Assembly (NCBI GenBank): GCA_903892355.1
Contig: CAITIE010000150.1
Location: 1 to 64,000, forward strand
Length of the DNA: 64,000 bases
Origin: an uncultured Pirellula sp.
GTDB lineage: Bacteria; Planctomycetota; Planctomycetia; Pirellulales; Pirellulaceae
Direction: 5' to 3'
The notes below the pieces were generated by a model. It was not told where the DNA came from. It saw nothing but the letters and a program-made list of their open reading frames with translations, and searched no databases. The position numbers were made by a program, and so were the translations under genes. Each line of letters starts with the position of its first letter. The stretch's first letter is position 1. This document shows, one piece after another, positions 9,030 through 17,476 of this stretch.

Positions 9030-10496
9030 TCAGCGACCGAGGATGAACAAGTCGTCGATCAATGAGCAACGCCGTTCGCGTGTGAATGTCATCGGGGTCG
9101 TGACACCTTCGCCGGTAGGACCAGCTATCGAGAAGGATATGTAGCCTTCACCGCCTAATCCTAGCGACGCCATGCATGGTCCGTTTTTGACGAACAAGGT
9201 CGTGTCCATCGCACGGGCCATCACGGTCATGTTTCGAACGTTTCGGGAATGGATCATGCTGGTATGTCGGTAGCCATGCTCTGCTTGTTGGGCGCATTCC
9301 ACGGCAGCTTCAAAGCTCGGGCAGCGGACGAATGGCACAAACGGCATCATCTGCTCCGTTTGAACGAAGGGGTGATCTGCGGTCGTTTCCCCAAAAACCA
9401 GTTCGGTCCGAGGATCGACTTTGCGGCCTGCGGCCTCTGCCAGCTTGTAAGCATCCTGGCCCAAGAGTTCCTTGCGAGCTGCGAAGTGTTTGTCCGATCC
9501 TTCGCCGACCTCCTGCAACGCAGCGGATGTCAGTCGATCCACTTCTGGGCCACTCAAACGCACAGCTCCGGCCCGTTCCATCGCCGCCATCATCGCGTCG
9601 AAAACACTATTGACGACGAACACTTCTTTTTCAGCGATGCAGAGCAAATTGTTATCGTATGCAGCACCTTGAATGATGCATCGCGCTGCCAAATCGAGAT
9701 CGGCTGTTTCGTCGACGACAACCGGCGGATTGCCCGGACCGGCAACCACAGCACGCTTGCCACTGTTGAGTGCCGCTCTCGCAACCGCAGGTCCACCCGT
9801 CACGCAGATCAACGCAATCTTTCGGTGCTTGAACAATTGCTGAGCGGTTTCCAAGGTCGGTTCGCAGATCAAGCAGATCAGATTATCGATACCGATTTCC
9901 GCCGCGATCGCTCGATTGAATCGCTCCACACCGACAGCGGCGACTTTCTTTCCGCTCGGGTGAGGGTTGACGACAATCGTGTTTCCACCGGCGATCATGC
10001 TGATCGCGTTTCCAGTAATGGTCGGGAGCGAGTGCGTCACCGGTGTGATCGCTCCGATCACACCAAAGGGAGCGTGTTCGATCACAGCTAGGCCGTGGTC
10101 GCCGCTGAAGCACTCTGTCTTCAAAAACTCGACCCCTGGCGTTTTCTCACCGAGCGTTTTCAATTTCTCGATCTTGTGGACCAATCGACCAATCTTCGTT
10201 TCTTCCATTTCCATGGTGCCGAGTTCGACACACTGGCTTATGGAGATCCGCCGGATAATGTCGATGATCTTCCGTCGATCATCGATAGGTCGCTTTTGCA
10301 ACTCTTCGAACGCGGTTCGTGCAGCGGCAACGGCAGCGTCGACATTGTCGAACAATCCGTGCTTGCCCCGCGTCGCATTGGATACGGTCGAGGTGCTTGC
10401 AGAAGAAGCAGGCGCCCCAGTCGTCCCAGGTTGGTTTCGGACTTGGTTGATGACTTGCTCAACCACGCTTCGGATCAGTGTTTCATTGATTTGCAT
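9030..10496 (-). CDS. pduP: CoA-acylating aldehyde dehydrogenase (PduP/EutE type) with N-terminal encapsulation peptide
   Basis: Oxidises lactaldehyde, propionaldehyde or acetaldehyde to the acyl-CoA with NAD+, inside the microcompartment. The 488-residue protein has an amphipathic helix at its N-terminus (NETLIRSVVEQVINQVR, residues 4-20), a Ser/Thr/Ala-rich linker (about 21-45), then the ALDH fold. The catalytic thiol is Cys286 in DNNLLCIAEKEVF. The 'ITPVTHSLPTITGNAISMIAGGNT' segment is the cofactor-binding region of the EutE/PduP group. It lies six bases from the upstream BMC-P gene. The symbol is by functional analogy; which aldehyde is natural cannot be told, but the aldolase neighbour favours L-lactaldehyde. 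Confidence 0.95.
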   Translation of the reverse strand: MQINETLIRSVVEQVINQVRNQPGTTGAPASSASTSTVSNATRGKHGLFDNVDAAVAAARTAFEELQKRPIDDRRKIIDIIRRISISQCVELGTMEMEETKIGRLVHKIEKLKTLGEKTPGVEFLKTECFSGDHGLAVIEHAPFGVIGAITPVTHSLPTITGNAISMIAGGNTIVVNPHPSGKKVAAVGVERFNRAIAAEIGIDNLICLICEPTLETAQQLFKHRKIALICVTGGPAVARAALNSGKRAVVAGPGNPPVVVDETADLDLAARCIIQGAAYDNNLLCIAEKEVFVVNSVFDAMMAAMERAGAVRLSGPEVDRLTSAALQEVGEGSDKHFAARKELLGQDAYKLAEAAGRKVDPRTELVFGETTADHPFVQTEQMMPFVPFVRCPSFEAAVECAQQAEHGYRHTSMIHSRNVRNMTVMARAMDTTLFVKNGPCMASLGLGGEGYISFSIAGPTGEGVTTPMTFTRERRCSLIDDLFILGR

Positions 10497-10502
10497 GGAA
10501 CT

Positions 10503-10811
10503 TTACTGTCGTTTGTAAACGTTATTTTTTTCGATACTGACGGTGTCGACGATGCCGATAATGACACAATCGATGGGGAGCTTACCTGTTTCTGGAGTGA
10601 AACGGGCACTGCTCCCCTGGGTGATCAGCACCATATCTCCGACCCCGGCGCCGAGCGCATCGACGGCGATAAAGGTTCGTCCGGTAGTGATCAAAGACTG
10701 GCGGTCCTTAGTGTCCAAACGGTATGGTTCCACGACGAGCAATTTTTGCCCTATCATGGAATCGACCTTCTGAGTCGATACAACGGAACCGGTGACTTTA
10801 GCGACGAACAT
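10503..10811 (-). CDS. BMC-P (EutN/CcmL) shell vertex protein, copy 3
   Basis: A 102-residue pentameric vertex protein beginning MFVAKVTGSVVSTQKVDSM. It has the typical 'KLLVVEPY' strand, 'FIAVDALGAGVGDMVLITQGSSAR' (canonical GAGxGD..L...GS.AR) and 'IDCVIIGIVD'. It is the most canonical EutN/CcmL of the three. It lies between ackA (38 bp upstream) and the aldehyde dehydrogenase (6 bp downstream). Confidence 0.94.
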   Translation of the reverse strand: MFVAKVTGSVVSTQKVDSMIGQKLLVVEPYRLDTKDRQSLITTGRTFIAVDALGAGVGDMVLITQGSSARFTPETGKLPIDCVIIGIVDTVSIEKNNVYKRQ

Positions 10812-10849
10812 GGTTGGATCTCATTTGGATCGGAAGGACCACTGGTACT

Positions 10850-12097
10850 TTAGTTTTTTAAACGAAGCGCTTCGACGGTTTGCCGCGCCACGATCAGTTC
10901 TTCGTTGGTTGGGACAATCCAAATCTCGACATTGCCGCGCGTGTCAGCGATGCTCTGCGTTGTGCTTCCGTTCGAGGTTCCAGTTTGGTCGGCACCTGAA
11001 TCGATGCGACGCTCCTTGGCCCCGCCCTGATTTTTCTGTTCGCAAAGAGAGATCCCGAATTGGCTTAACCCTTTGCATACCTCGCGGCGAACCCATTGGG
11101 AGTTCTCACCGATTCCACCGGTGAACGCGATTGCGTCGACCCCTTCGAGTGCGACCATCAACGAACCGAGTTGCCGTCGAATTTCTGCGACGAAAACATC
11201 GAGCGCGAGCTTGGCTTTGGCGTGCCCATTCGAGGCAGCTTCTTCCAAATCCCGCACGTCCTCGGACAACCCACCCGACAACCCCAGCAATCCAGCTTGG
11301 GTCGACAGCATTTTCAACAACTCAGGCAAAGCCAATCCCGTATGCTCCATCATCAATGGAAGCGCGTAAGGATCGATATCTCCAACCCGATTGTTGTGAG
11401 GCAAGCCTGTTTGAGGGCTCATCCCCATCGTCGTCGCCACGCTTTCACCTCCGCGGATTGCGCACATGGAATTGCTGCCACCGAGGTGGAGCGAAATCAC
11501 ACGCGCATCGTTCCGACCGAGCAATTGGGCAGTACGCCATCCGATGAATCGGTGAGACGCTCCATGAAATCCCCACTTGCGAATCGGCAGTTTCTCAGCG
11601 ATCGAATCCGGAATGGCATACCGCTTCCAGGCATCGGGGATCGTTTGATGAAAGCCCGTTTCAAAGGCGGCGACCAAAGGTATCTTCGATGCCATATTCG
11701 CCAACTGCCGCATCGCGGCCATGTAAGGCGGATTGTGGGCTGGGGCGACCGAGTTCATTTCCTCCATCGCTTCCAGAACCGTGTCATCGATGATTTGAAC
11801 ACCCGAAATTCGCCCCCCATGGACTGCTTTGAATCCAATGGCGGAAATCTCCGAGGCATCTTTGAGGCAACCTCCATCGGGATTTGTCAGCTGCCGAATG
11901 CATGCATCGACCGCCACACCATGGTTGGGAACCGATTCATTGGTTTCCGCGCGGTGCTCACCGATCTCAACAAAGCAACGACTCACAGGCGAACCGATCC
12001 GCTCAACACCACCGCGAGCGAGTTGACGCTCATCAGCCATGTCGAAAAGACGGTACTTGAAACTGGTCGATCCCAAATTGGCAACGAGTACTTTCAC
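10850..12097 (-). CDS. ackA: acetate kinase family, BMC-associated
   Basis: ASKHA-fold kinase of about 415 residues that makes ATP from acetyl-phosphate (or here perhaps lactyl- or propionyl-phosphate). It starts VKVLVANLGSTSFKYRLF, the usual N-terminal 'N.GSSS.K' motif. 'WGFHGASHRF' and 'ISLHLGGSNSMCAI' follow in order; the latter differs from the usual HLGNGAS. The GTG at 12097 is preferred: AAGGA lies seven bases upstream in the 22-bp gap after the BMC-H gene, and the longer reading to 12247 runs through that BMC-H gene. Together with PduL it conserves the thioester energy. No encapsulation peptide is visible, so it may act in the cytosol. Confidence 0.93.
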   Translation of the reverse strand: MKVLVANLGSTSFKYRLFDMADERQLARGGVERIGSPVSRCFVEIGEHRAETNESVPNHGVAVDACIRQLTNPDGGCLKDASEISAIGFKAVHGGRISGVQIIDDTVLEAMEEMNSVAPAHNPPYMAAMRQLANMASKIPLVAAFETGFHQTIPDAWKRYAIPDSIAEKLPIRKWGFHGASHRFIGWRTAQLLGRNDARVISLHLGGSNSMCAIRGGESVATTMGMSPQTGLPHNNRVGDIDPYALPLMMEHTGLALPELLKMLSTQAGLLGLSGGLSEDVRDLEEAASNGHAKAKLALDVFVAEIRRQLGSLMVALEGVDAIAFTGGIGENSQWVRREVCKGLSQFGISLCEQKNQGGAKERRIDSGADQTGTSNGSTTQSIADTRGNVEIWIVPTNEELIVARQTVEALRLKN

Positions 12098-12119
12098 GTG
12101 TCGATCCTTGACTGAAAAA

Positions 12120-12389
12120 CTATTTGAAGAACGCGGAAGCCAACCCTTCGGAAGGACGAGGAATGATGTGGCTGCTAACCAATTCACCAACCTGTGCTGC
12201 CGCAGCTGCTCCGGCTTCGACCGCAGCGCGAACGCTCCCGACGTCACCGCTGACGACGGTCGTTACGTACGCACCACCGATATCGACTCGCTTCACGATT
12301 TCAACACTTGCAGCCTTTGCCATCGCATCGGTGGCTTCGATCAGAGCCAGCAAGCCTTTTGTTTCGATCAATCCAATTGCGCTTTGCAT
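12120..12389 (-). CDS. BMC-H hexameric shell protein 1 (CsoS1/EutM-like pore)
   Basis: A single-domain BMC shell tile of 89 residues. It begins MQSAIGLIETKGLLALIEA, the standard start of this family. The pore loop reads IGGAY (residues 37-41), close to the F/I-GGGY pore of carboxysomal and Eut hexamers, and unlike the second BMC-H here. The end 'HIIPRP' is the usual strand before the C-terminal helix. It lies 108 bp downstream of the other BMC-H gene and 22 bp upstream of ackA. The two hexamers probably tile the facets together with different permeability. Confidence 0.96.
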   Translation of the reverse strand: MQSAIGLIETKGLLALIEATDAMAKAASVEIVKRVDIGGAYVTTVVSGDVGSVRAAVEAGAAAAAQVGELVSSHIIPRPSEGLASAFFK

Positions 12390-12497
12390 GTTTGTAAACT
12401 TCTTTCTTGACGTTTTTATTAGTAAATAAAGCTAGTGTGACAGCATTCGGCGAAACAGGTTCGACGAGAGTCATTTGGGGAAATGTTGCTGTGACAG

Positions 12498-12800
12498 TTA
12501 CTCAGCGGAGGACGACGGAGCGGACACCTTGAGGACTTTGTTCAAGTCATCATGCGGGCGAGCGATCACTTGAACGCTCAATACTTGTCCGATTCGGCCA
12601 GCAGCCGCTGCACCTGCATCGGTCGCAGCCTTCACCGCTGCCACATCTCCACTCACGAATGCCGAGACCAAGCCGCTACCGACTTTGTCCCACCCGAGGA
12701 ACTTCACGTTCGCTGCTTTCATCATTGCGTCGACTGCTTCCACCAAGGCGATAAAGCCCTTGGTTTCGATCATGCCGAGAGCTTCGTTGTTCTTTGCCAT
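12498..12800 (-). CDS. BMC-H hexameric shell protein 2 (PduA-like pore)
   Basis: A 100-residue BMC shell tile. The core '[19 protein letters not shown]' and '[18 protein letters not shown]' are close to PduA. The pore loop is VGSGL (residues 40-44), as in the PduA pore with its Ser. The end '[15 protein letters not shown]' is also PduA-like, followed by a short Ser-rich tail. The start is supported by GGAG nine bases upstream of the ATG. It is the first shell gene after pduL in the operon. Confidence 0.96.
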   Translation of the reverse strand: MAKNNEALGMIETKGFIALVEAVDAMMKAANVKFLGWDKVGSGLVSAFVSGDVAAVKAATDAGAAAAGRIGQVLSVQVIARPHDDLNKVLKVSAPSSSAE

Positions 12801-12923
12801 CAGTTGCTACTCCAAGAAAGGGAAAAACGTAAACCTGTACGAAAACTAGTTAGGGAAACTTTAAAACGATTCTTCAAAAGGACTCTCCAAAGAGACATTG
12901 TCACCCGATCAATTGCCACCCGA

Positions 12924-13637
12924 TCAATGGTCATGGCATTTGCACGGAGCCTGACGCTTTAGTTCGATGGTGGTGGCATGATCCAAATCACAAGCATTGC
13001 CTTCGTCGGTGTCGATATGGACCTCCAGCTTGGCGTTCGCATCCTCGCGAACCAAGACATCTTCAAAGGTGACGCCGCATTGATGACTCTTTACCGACAA
13101 CGACATAAAGTCACCATTTTTGACTCCGTAATACGCACAGTCCCGAGGATTGATGTGAACGTGACGAGCAGCACGAATCACTCCTTCGCTGAGTTCGACG
13201 GCTCCCGCGGGCCCCACCAACACACAACCGGGCGTGCCCCGAATATCCCCGCTATGACGGACCGGTGCATCGATTCCGAGGGAAATCGTATCGGTAAATG
13301 CCAATTCCACTTGGCTCGCTTTTCGTGTCGGCCCGAGCACCCGCACGTTGGGAAGCATCCGTCGCCGGGGCCCAACGATCATCACGGTCTCAGCTGCCGC
13401 ATAAAATCCGTCTTGATACAGTTCTTTTTCCGGCGTCAGCGTTTTACCTTTGCCGAACAGCTTCTCGACATGCTCGTCGGTTAAGTGCACGTGCCTCGCG
13501 GAGATACTTACGACGAGCTTGGGAACATAGACGCCCCCCTCACTCGCTCCCGGCACCCCGGAAAGCGCCTTGGCAATCGCGTTGCGTACCAAGGATTCAA
13601 TGCGACTAGGATCCATCGTCTGTATTGATGCACTCAT
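12924..13637 (-). CDS. pduL: PduL-type phosphotransacylase with N-terminal encapsulation peptide
   Basis: Transfers the acyl group from CoA to phosphate, freeing CoA inside the compartment. The 237-residue protein has an encapsulation-type helix at residues 9-25 ([17 protein letters not shown]), then two beta-barrel domains. The Zn-binding His pairs are His49/His51 (RHVHLT) and His159/His161 (RHVHINP); '[10 protein letters not shown]' holds the expected phosphate-contact Arg105. The ATG at 13637 overlaps the deoR stop by 4 bp (ATGA), which fixes the start; an upstream reading enters the deoR repeat. The tail ends CKCHDH, an unusual Cys/His cluster, and the last codons lie in a 15-bp direct repeat (12902-12931). 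Confidence 0.94.
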   Translation of the reverse strand: MSASIQTMDPSRIESLVRNAIAKALSGVPGASEGGVYVPKLVVSISARHVHLTDEHVEKLFGKGKTLTPEKELYQDGFYAAAETVMIVGPRRRMLPNVRVLGPTRKASQVELAFTDTISLGIDAPVRHSGDIRGTPGCVLVGPAGAVELSEGVIRAARHVHINPRDCAYYGVKNGDFMSLSVKSHQCGVTFEDVLVREDANAKLEVHIDTDEGNACDLDHATTIELKRQAPCKCHDH

Positions 13638-14566
13638 GATGTTTGCAACCCATGATGGGATGAATTGTCGACACGAACACCCGCGCTCGGGCCATTCGTC
13701 TCGGTTGTTGATACTTCGGTTGAATTGCTGTCGGCTTGCTGGGTATCCGCTTGTTGGGTATCGGCTTGTTGGGTATTCGCAGTAGCCAGTAGGAGTTGTG
13801 TCTTCAGTTCTCCGACGTATTCCCTCCAACGCGGATCCAGTTCGTCGTCCACCACAAGGGTATCGACGTCACTCCATTCGCACATTCTCGCCAAGCTAGA
13901 GCGTCCAAACTTGGTACTGTCCGCGACGATCACCGTTTTGTCGGCCGCCCGCATCATGCATCGCTCCGTTTCCACCAGCAGCATGTTGCTGTTGAAGAAA
14001 CCCTTGGAGTTGATTCCAGCAACGCTCAAAAACGCTTTTTGCACATTGATCGTTTCCAGCATGTGATCGGTATACGGTCCGTGGGTGACTCCTGTGCGAT
14101 TGTGAATCGCACCCCCTAGCAGCACCAAATCGACCGAATCGCTCGCGGAAAACAAGTTCGCCACGGGCAAGGAATTGGTTACGATCTGCAGAGGACGTCC
14201 GACCAGTTGTCGAGCCAACTCGTACGTCGTACTTCCGCCATCGAGCAGGACCGTATCGTGGTCTTCCACCAGTCGAGCCGCGGCGACCGCAATGCGACGC
14301 TTCTTTTCCCAAGTCCCATCGCCGCCATCCCGCTTGGACTCGAACTGGCGAACCGTAGTGCTAGGCCCTGTGAAAAAGACGCCGCCGTGGGTCCGTTTCG
14401 CCTCGCCGCTCTCCTCGAGCGACTCCAGATCGCGGCGAATCGTCGACTCGCTCACTTCCATCGCATCCCGCAAATCTGGAATCGAAACGAACCCGTGCTG
14501 GCGAATCAATTCGCGCAACTTGGCCCGCCGGGCTAATGACCCATTGAGATGACTGGGAGGAATCAT
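13634..14566 (-). CDS. DeoR-family transcriptional regulator of the BMC operon
   Basis: A 310-residue regulator. The winged helix-turn-helix (about residues 13-68) has '[27 protein letters not shown]' and 'KRTHGGVF', the DeoR signature. It is followed by the DeoRC sugar-phosphate sensor domain with '[13 protein letters not shown]', 'IVTNSLPVA' and 'VLLGG'. After the sensor domain is a linker with three TQQAD repeats and a Ser/Thr/Asn-rich tail, longer than usual. It is first in the operon and overlaps pduL by 4 bp, so it controls its own transcription unit, probably as a repressor released by a sugar phosphate such as an aldolase substrate (inference). Confidence 0.93.
   Translation of the reverse strand: MIPPSHLNGSLARRAKLRELIRQHGFVSIPDLRDAMEVSESTIRRDLESLEESGEAKRTHGGVFFTGPSTTVRQFESKRDGGDGTWEKKRRIAVAAARLVEDHDTVLLDGGSTTYELARQLVGRPLQIVTNSLPVANLFSASDSVDLVLLGGAIHNRTGVTHGPYTDHMLETINVQKAFLSVAGINSKGFFNSNMLLVETERCMMRAADKTVIVADSTKFGRSSLARMCEWSDVDTLVVDDELDPRWREYVGELKTQLLLATANTQQADTQQADTQQADSNSTEVSTTETNGPSAGVRVDNSSHHGLQTS
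13731..13775 (-). repeat. 15-bp in-frame minisatellite in the deoR gene
   Basis: Three tandem 15-bp units (TCSGCTTGYTGGGTA on the plus strand) encode TQQAD three times near the C-terminus of the DeoR regulator. Only single-base differences separate the units, so the array is recent or kept homogeneous by slippage. Copy change would lengthen or shorten the linker without a frameshift. Confidence 0.9.
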
Positions 14567-15131
14567 CCGAAACCTGAGAGATTTGCTTCACGTCCTGAAT
14601 GAAAACATCCAGGATAAAATTCTTTAATGGCAGTGGGTGCACAAAAACACTCACATTCTGAAAGAATACCCCACACTCGGGATAGTTTTCAATCACGCAG
14701 CCCTAATTTTTACCAGCTTTGCCCAATTTACTTCGTTTTTCCGCGGAATCGGCGGGAGAAACGGGCTCACGGAGGGGCGAGCCCGGATCAACGTGCCCGG
14801 AGAAACGGGCAACGGGCTAATGGCTGGCGAGGGTATTTGGGCCACTCTTCCGGCACAGCCTCCGATTGGCAGAGCAAGAAAACCGAGCCCTTGCCGCTCA
14901 GGATAATCCGGGAATCCTCGCATTGGAGGCAAATGGACCGACTCAGCAGAGGACTAGCTTTTGCCAGTGCCTCGGCAGTTTCCTGTCGAGACGCTGGATT
15001 TTCGCTAGGGGATGGAGGGTCGGTTTGCATTTTGGGCCGTATCCCTCCCGAGGGGTCGCGAATCTCCGCGTTTTGGATTTTGCACTGCGATACTACGTTC
15101 GACTTTGCAACTTCCGTGAGCGCCTTATGGA
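14567..15131. other. intergenic region between typA and the BMC operon, 565 bp
   Basis: It holds the promoter and leader of the minus-strand BMC operon and the 3' side of typA. Inverted repeats seen: 14593-14614 (own entry), ATTCT-GAA-AGAAT at 14655-14667, and a G/C-rich stem CGGGCTC (14762-14768) with GAGCCCG (14779-14785), which could be a weak typA terminator. A minus-strand TTGTGC near 14643 could be a -35 element, but no convincing -10 is paired with it. The rest has no gene-like frame. Confidence 0.5.
14593..14614 (-). promoter_or_regulatory. candidate DeoR operator or leader stem-loop upstream of deoR
   Basis: TCCTGAATG (14593-14601) and CATCCAGGA (14606-14614) form 9-bp arms with one mismatch around AAAA. 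The element ends 27 bp upstream of the deoR start codon, where an autoregulatory operator would be expected. It could instead act as an RNA hairpin in the leader. An additional inverted pair, ATTCTTT (14619-14625) and AAAGAAT (14661-14667), flanks the probable promoter. Confidence 0.45.
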
Positions 15132-16961
15132 CTATTTTTCCACAAGCTCGCTCGAGGACTTGCTAGAGCTTCGTCGGCGATCGCTTTCCTTGAGGTAGAC
15201 TTTGCGCAACCGTATGGAGTTCGGGGTGACTTCCACCAGCTCATCGTCTTCGACGTATTCGAGGGCTGCCTCCAGGAACAAATCCCGGGGTGGTTTCAGA
15301 ACAATGTTCTCATCGTTCCCTGCGGCTCGGATGTTGGTCAGTTTCTTTTCCTTTGTCGGATTGACGACGAGATCATTATCGCGGGCATTCTCCCCGACGA
15401 GCATCCCTTCGTAGACGTCATCGCCATGCGAGACGAAGAGTTCCGATCGTTCTTGGAGTGCGAACAAGGAATACGCGACTGCTTTGCCGGGAACCATCGA
15501 GATCAGCACGCCGTTGCTTCGACGAGGCATTTCCTGCCCGGCAGGCTGGTAGCCGGAGAAGCGATGGTGAATGATCGCTGTTCCCTGAGTGGCGTTGAGC
15601 ATCCGGGTACGGAGTCCGATGAGCCCTCGAGCGGGGATGGAAAAGCAGAGCAACGTATATTCTCCACGCGGCGTCATCGACTCGAGCAATCCGCGTCGAT
15701 TGCCGACCATTTCCATGACGGGGCCAACCCGATCGGTCGGCACTTCGATATTGAGAACTTCGAATGGCTCGTGCAATTCCCCATCGATCTTCTTAAGAAC
15801 GACGCGTGGTTTGCTGATGCTCATTTCGTAACCTTCGCGTCGCATGGTCTCGATCAGCACGGACAGGTGCAACACCCCCCGGCCTCGAACCGCAAACGCC
15901 TCGGAACCCTCGATCGGAGTCACACGCAACGCGACGTTGCGTTCGAGTTCTTTTTCCAGACGGGATCGCAATTGCCGAGTGGTTACGTACTTGCCATCGC
16001 GACCTGCAAGGGGTGACGAGTTGATGCTGAAAATCATTTCGAGCGTCGGCTCGTCCACCTTCAATCGCGGAAGCGGGTTGACTTGGCCGCGGTTGCAGAT
16101 CGTATCGCCGATATCGATGTCTTCGAGTCCGATGACTGCCACGATATCGCCGGCCGATGCGTTCTCGGTATCGACGCGCCCGAGTTTGTCAAAGAACTGC
16201 AAGTTGGCGACTTGGGCTGGAATTACCTTGCCATCTTTAGCGATGTCGAGTTGTTGCCCTTTGCGCATCGTTCCAGACTGAATCCGGCCGATCGCGATTC
16301 TTCCCACATAATCCGACCAATCGAGGTTGGTTACCAACAGCTGAAGCGGGGCTTCTGGCTCGACGTCTGGGCCGGGGATTTTCTCGAGCATCAAGTCCAG
16401 CAACGGAACCATGTTCTCGCCCGGAACTTTCCAATCGTGCGTTGCATATCCCGATCGACCCGAGGTGTAGATCACGTCAAAGTGATCCATGTAACGCTCG
16501 CCACCGAGATCGACCAATAGCATCAGCGCTTCTTCGACGACTTCATCGCAGCGAGCATCGGGACGATCGATCTTATTGACTACAACGATGGGCTTGACGC
16601 CCGACTCGAGCGCTTTGGAGAGCACAAATCGCGTCTGAGGCATGGTTCCTTCTGCGGCATCGATCAGCACCAAAGCACCATCGGCCATACGGACGACCCG
16701 CTCTACCTCACCACCAAAGTCCGCGTGACCCGGGGTATCGATCAAGTTGATCTTGATCCCCTTGTACTCCAACGCGATGTTCTTCGAGAGAATCGTGATC
16801 CCCCGTTCTCGTTCCAAGTCATTGCTATCGAGGATTCGTTCTCCCTGCAATTGGGAGTCTCGAAATTGGCCACTCTGCTTGAGCAAGCAATCGACCATGG
16901 TGGTCTTGCCGTGGTCAACGTGAGCGATGATGACTATGTTCCGGATGTCGTTTCGACGCAT
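15132..16961 (-). CDS. typA: ribosome-associated GTPase TypA/BipA
   Basis: A 609-residue translational GTPase that binds the ribosome and affects assembly and stress adaptation. G1 is AHVDHGKTT near residue 13-21, the switch II region is DTPGHADFGGEVERV, and G4 is NKIDRPDA. Domain II, then the EF-G-like domains with 'GRGVLHLSVLIETMRREGYE', and the TypA C-terminal domain ('RANDNDLVVNP'-type stretch) are all present. Length is normal for the family. A Ser/Arg-rich tail of about 15 residues follows. Probably co-transcribed with ndk, 53 bp upstream. Confidence 0.97.
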   Translation of the reverse strand: MRRNDIRNIVIIAHVDHGKTTMVDCLLKQSGQFRDSQLQGERILDSNDLERERGITILSKNIALEYKGIKINLIDTPGHADFGGEVERVVRMADGALVLIDAAEGTMPQTRFVLSKALESGVKPIVVVNKIDRPDARCDEVVEEALMLLVDLGGERYMDHFDVIYTSGRSGYATHDWKVPGENMVPLLDLMLEKIPGPDVEPEAPLQLLVTNLDWSDYVGRIAIGRIQSGTMRKGQQLDIAKDGKVIPAQVANLQFFDKLGRVDTENASAGDIVAVIGLEDIDIGDTICNRGQVNPLPRLKVDEPTLEMIFSINSSPLAGRDGKYVTTRQLRSRLEKELERNVALRVTPIEGSEAFAVRGRGVLHLSVLIETMRREGYEMSISKPRVVLKKIDGELHEPFEVLNIEVPTDRVGPVMEMVGNRRGLLESMTPRGEYTLLCFSIPARGLIGLRTRMLNATQGTAIIHHRFSGYQPAGQEMPRRSNGVLISMVPGKAVAYSLFALQERSELFVSHGDDVYEGMLVGENARDNDLVVNPTKEKKLTNIRAAGNDENIVLKPPRDLFLEAALEYVEDDELVEVTPNSIRLRKVYLKESDRRRSSSKSSSELVEK

Positions 16962-17014
16962 AAAAACGGGGATTACCTATGCAATAAGTTAAGGTGCGAG
17001 CGTGACGAAAGCGA

Positions 17015-17476
17015 TCAGCCTTCGTCGCTCGCACGGAAGCTACCGACCAAGGTCGGGGTGTATCGACAAATCTGGTCGCCTGGGAAATACAAAGCCAGTT
17101 CTCGCGCCGCCGACTCTGGGCTATCGGATGCGTGGACCAAATTCATTTGGCGAGAACTGCTGAAATCCCCTCGGATCGTTCCGGGAGCCGCCTTGAGTCC
17201 GTTGGTAGCCCCCAACATCTCGCGGACGACGCGGATCGCTTCCAAGCCTTCGACGGCCAGGGCCACAATCGGCGAAGAAGTGATGAACTCTTCAAGGTTC
17301 TTGTAAAACGGCTTGCTAACGTGCTCGGCGTAATGCTCGCGGGATAGTTCCGGCGTCACACGCAGCATCTTCATCGCGACAATGTTGAGGCCCTTGCGCT
17401 CAAATCGGCTGAGGATTTCGCCGATTAGCCGGCGTTGGACGCAGTCGGGTTTCAGCAATACAAGTGTCGTTTCCAT
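17015..17476 (-). CDS. ndk: nucleoside diphosphate kinase
   Basis: Moves the gamma-phosphate between nucleoside triphosphates and diphosphates through a phospho-His. The 153-residue protein begins METTLVLLKPD; the catalytic residue is His115 in MNLVHASDS, and 'GTIRGDF' is also present. The ATG at 17476 is preferred to a start five codons upstream because the family normally begins with 'TLVLLKPD'. It shares the strand with typA, 53 bp downstream. Confidence 0.97.
   Translation of the reverse strand: METTLVLLKPDCVQRRLIGEILSRFERKGLNIVAMKMLRVTPELSREHYAEHVSKPFYKNLEEFITSSPIVALAVEGLEAIRVVREMLGATNGLKAAPGTIRGDFSSSRQMNLVHASDSPESAARELALYFPGDQICRYTPTLVGSFRASDEG

Noticed and set aside
9249-10091. 280-codon plus-strand open frame across the aldehyde dehydrogenase gene
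   Set aside because: Antisense shadow; the dehydrogenase has catalytic Cys and cofactor motifs in the other frame.
11096-12115. 339-codon plus-strand open frame across ackA
   Set aside because: Antisense to a well-supported acetate kinase gene; residues are rich in Arg/His/Ser with no domain pattern.
14762-14785. G/C-rich stem as typA terminator
   Set aside because: The stem is about 350 bp past the stop and the following T-run is broken; kept only as a note in the intergenic entry.
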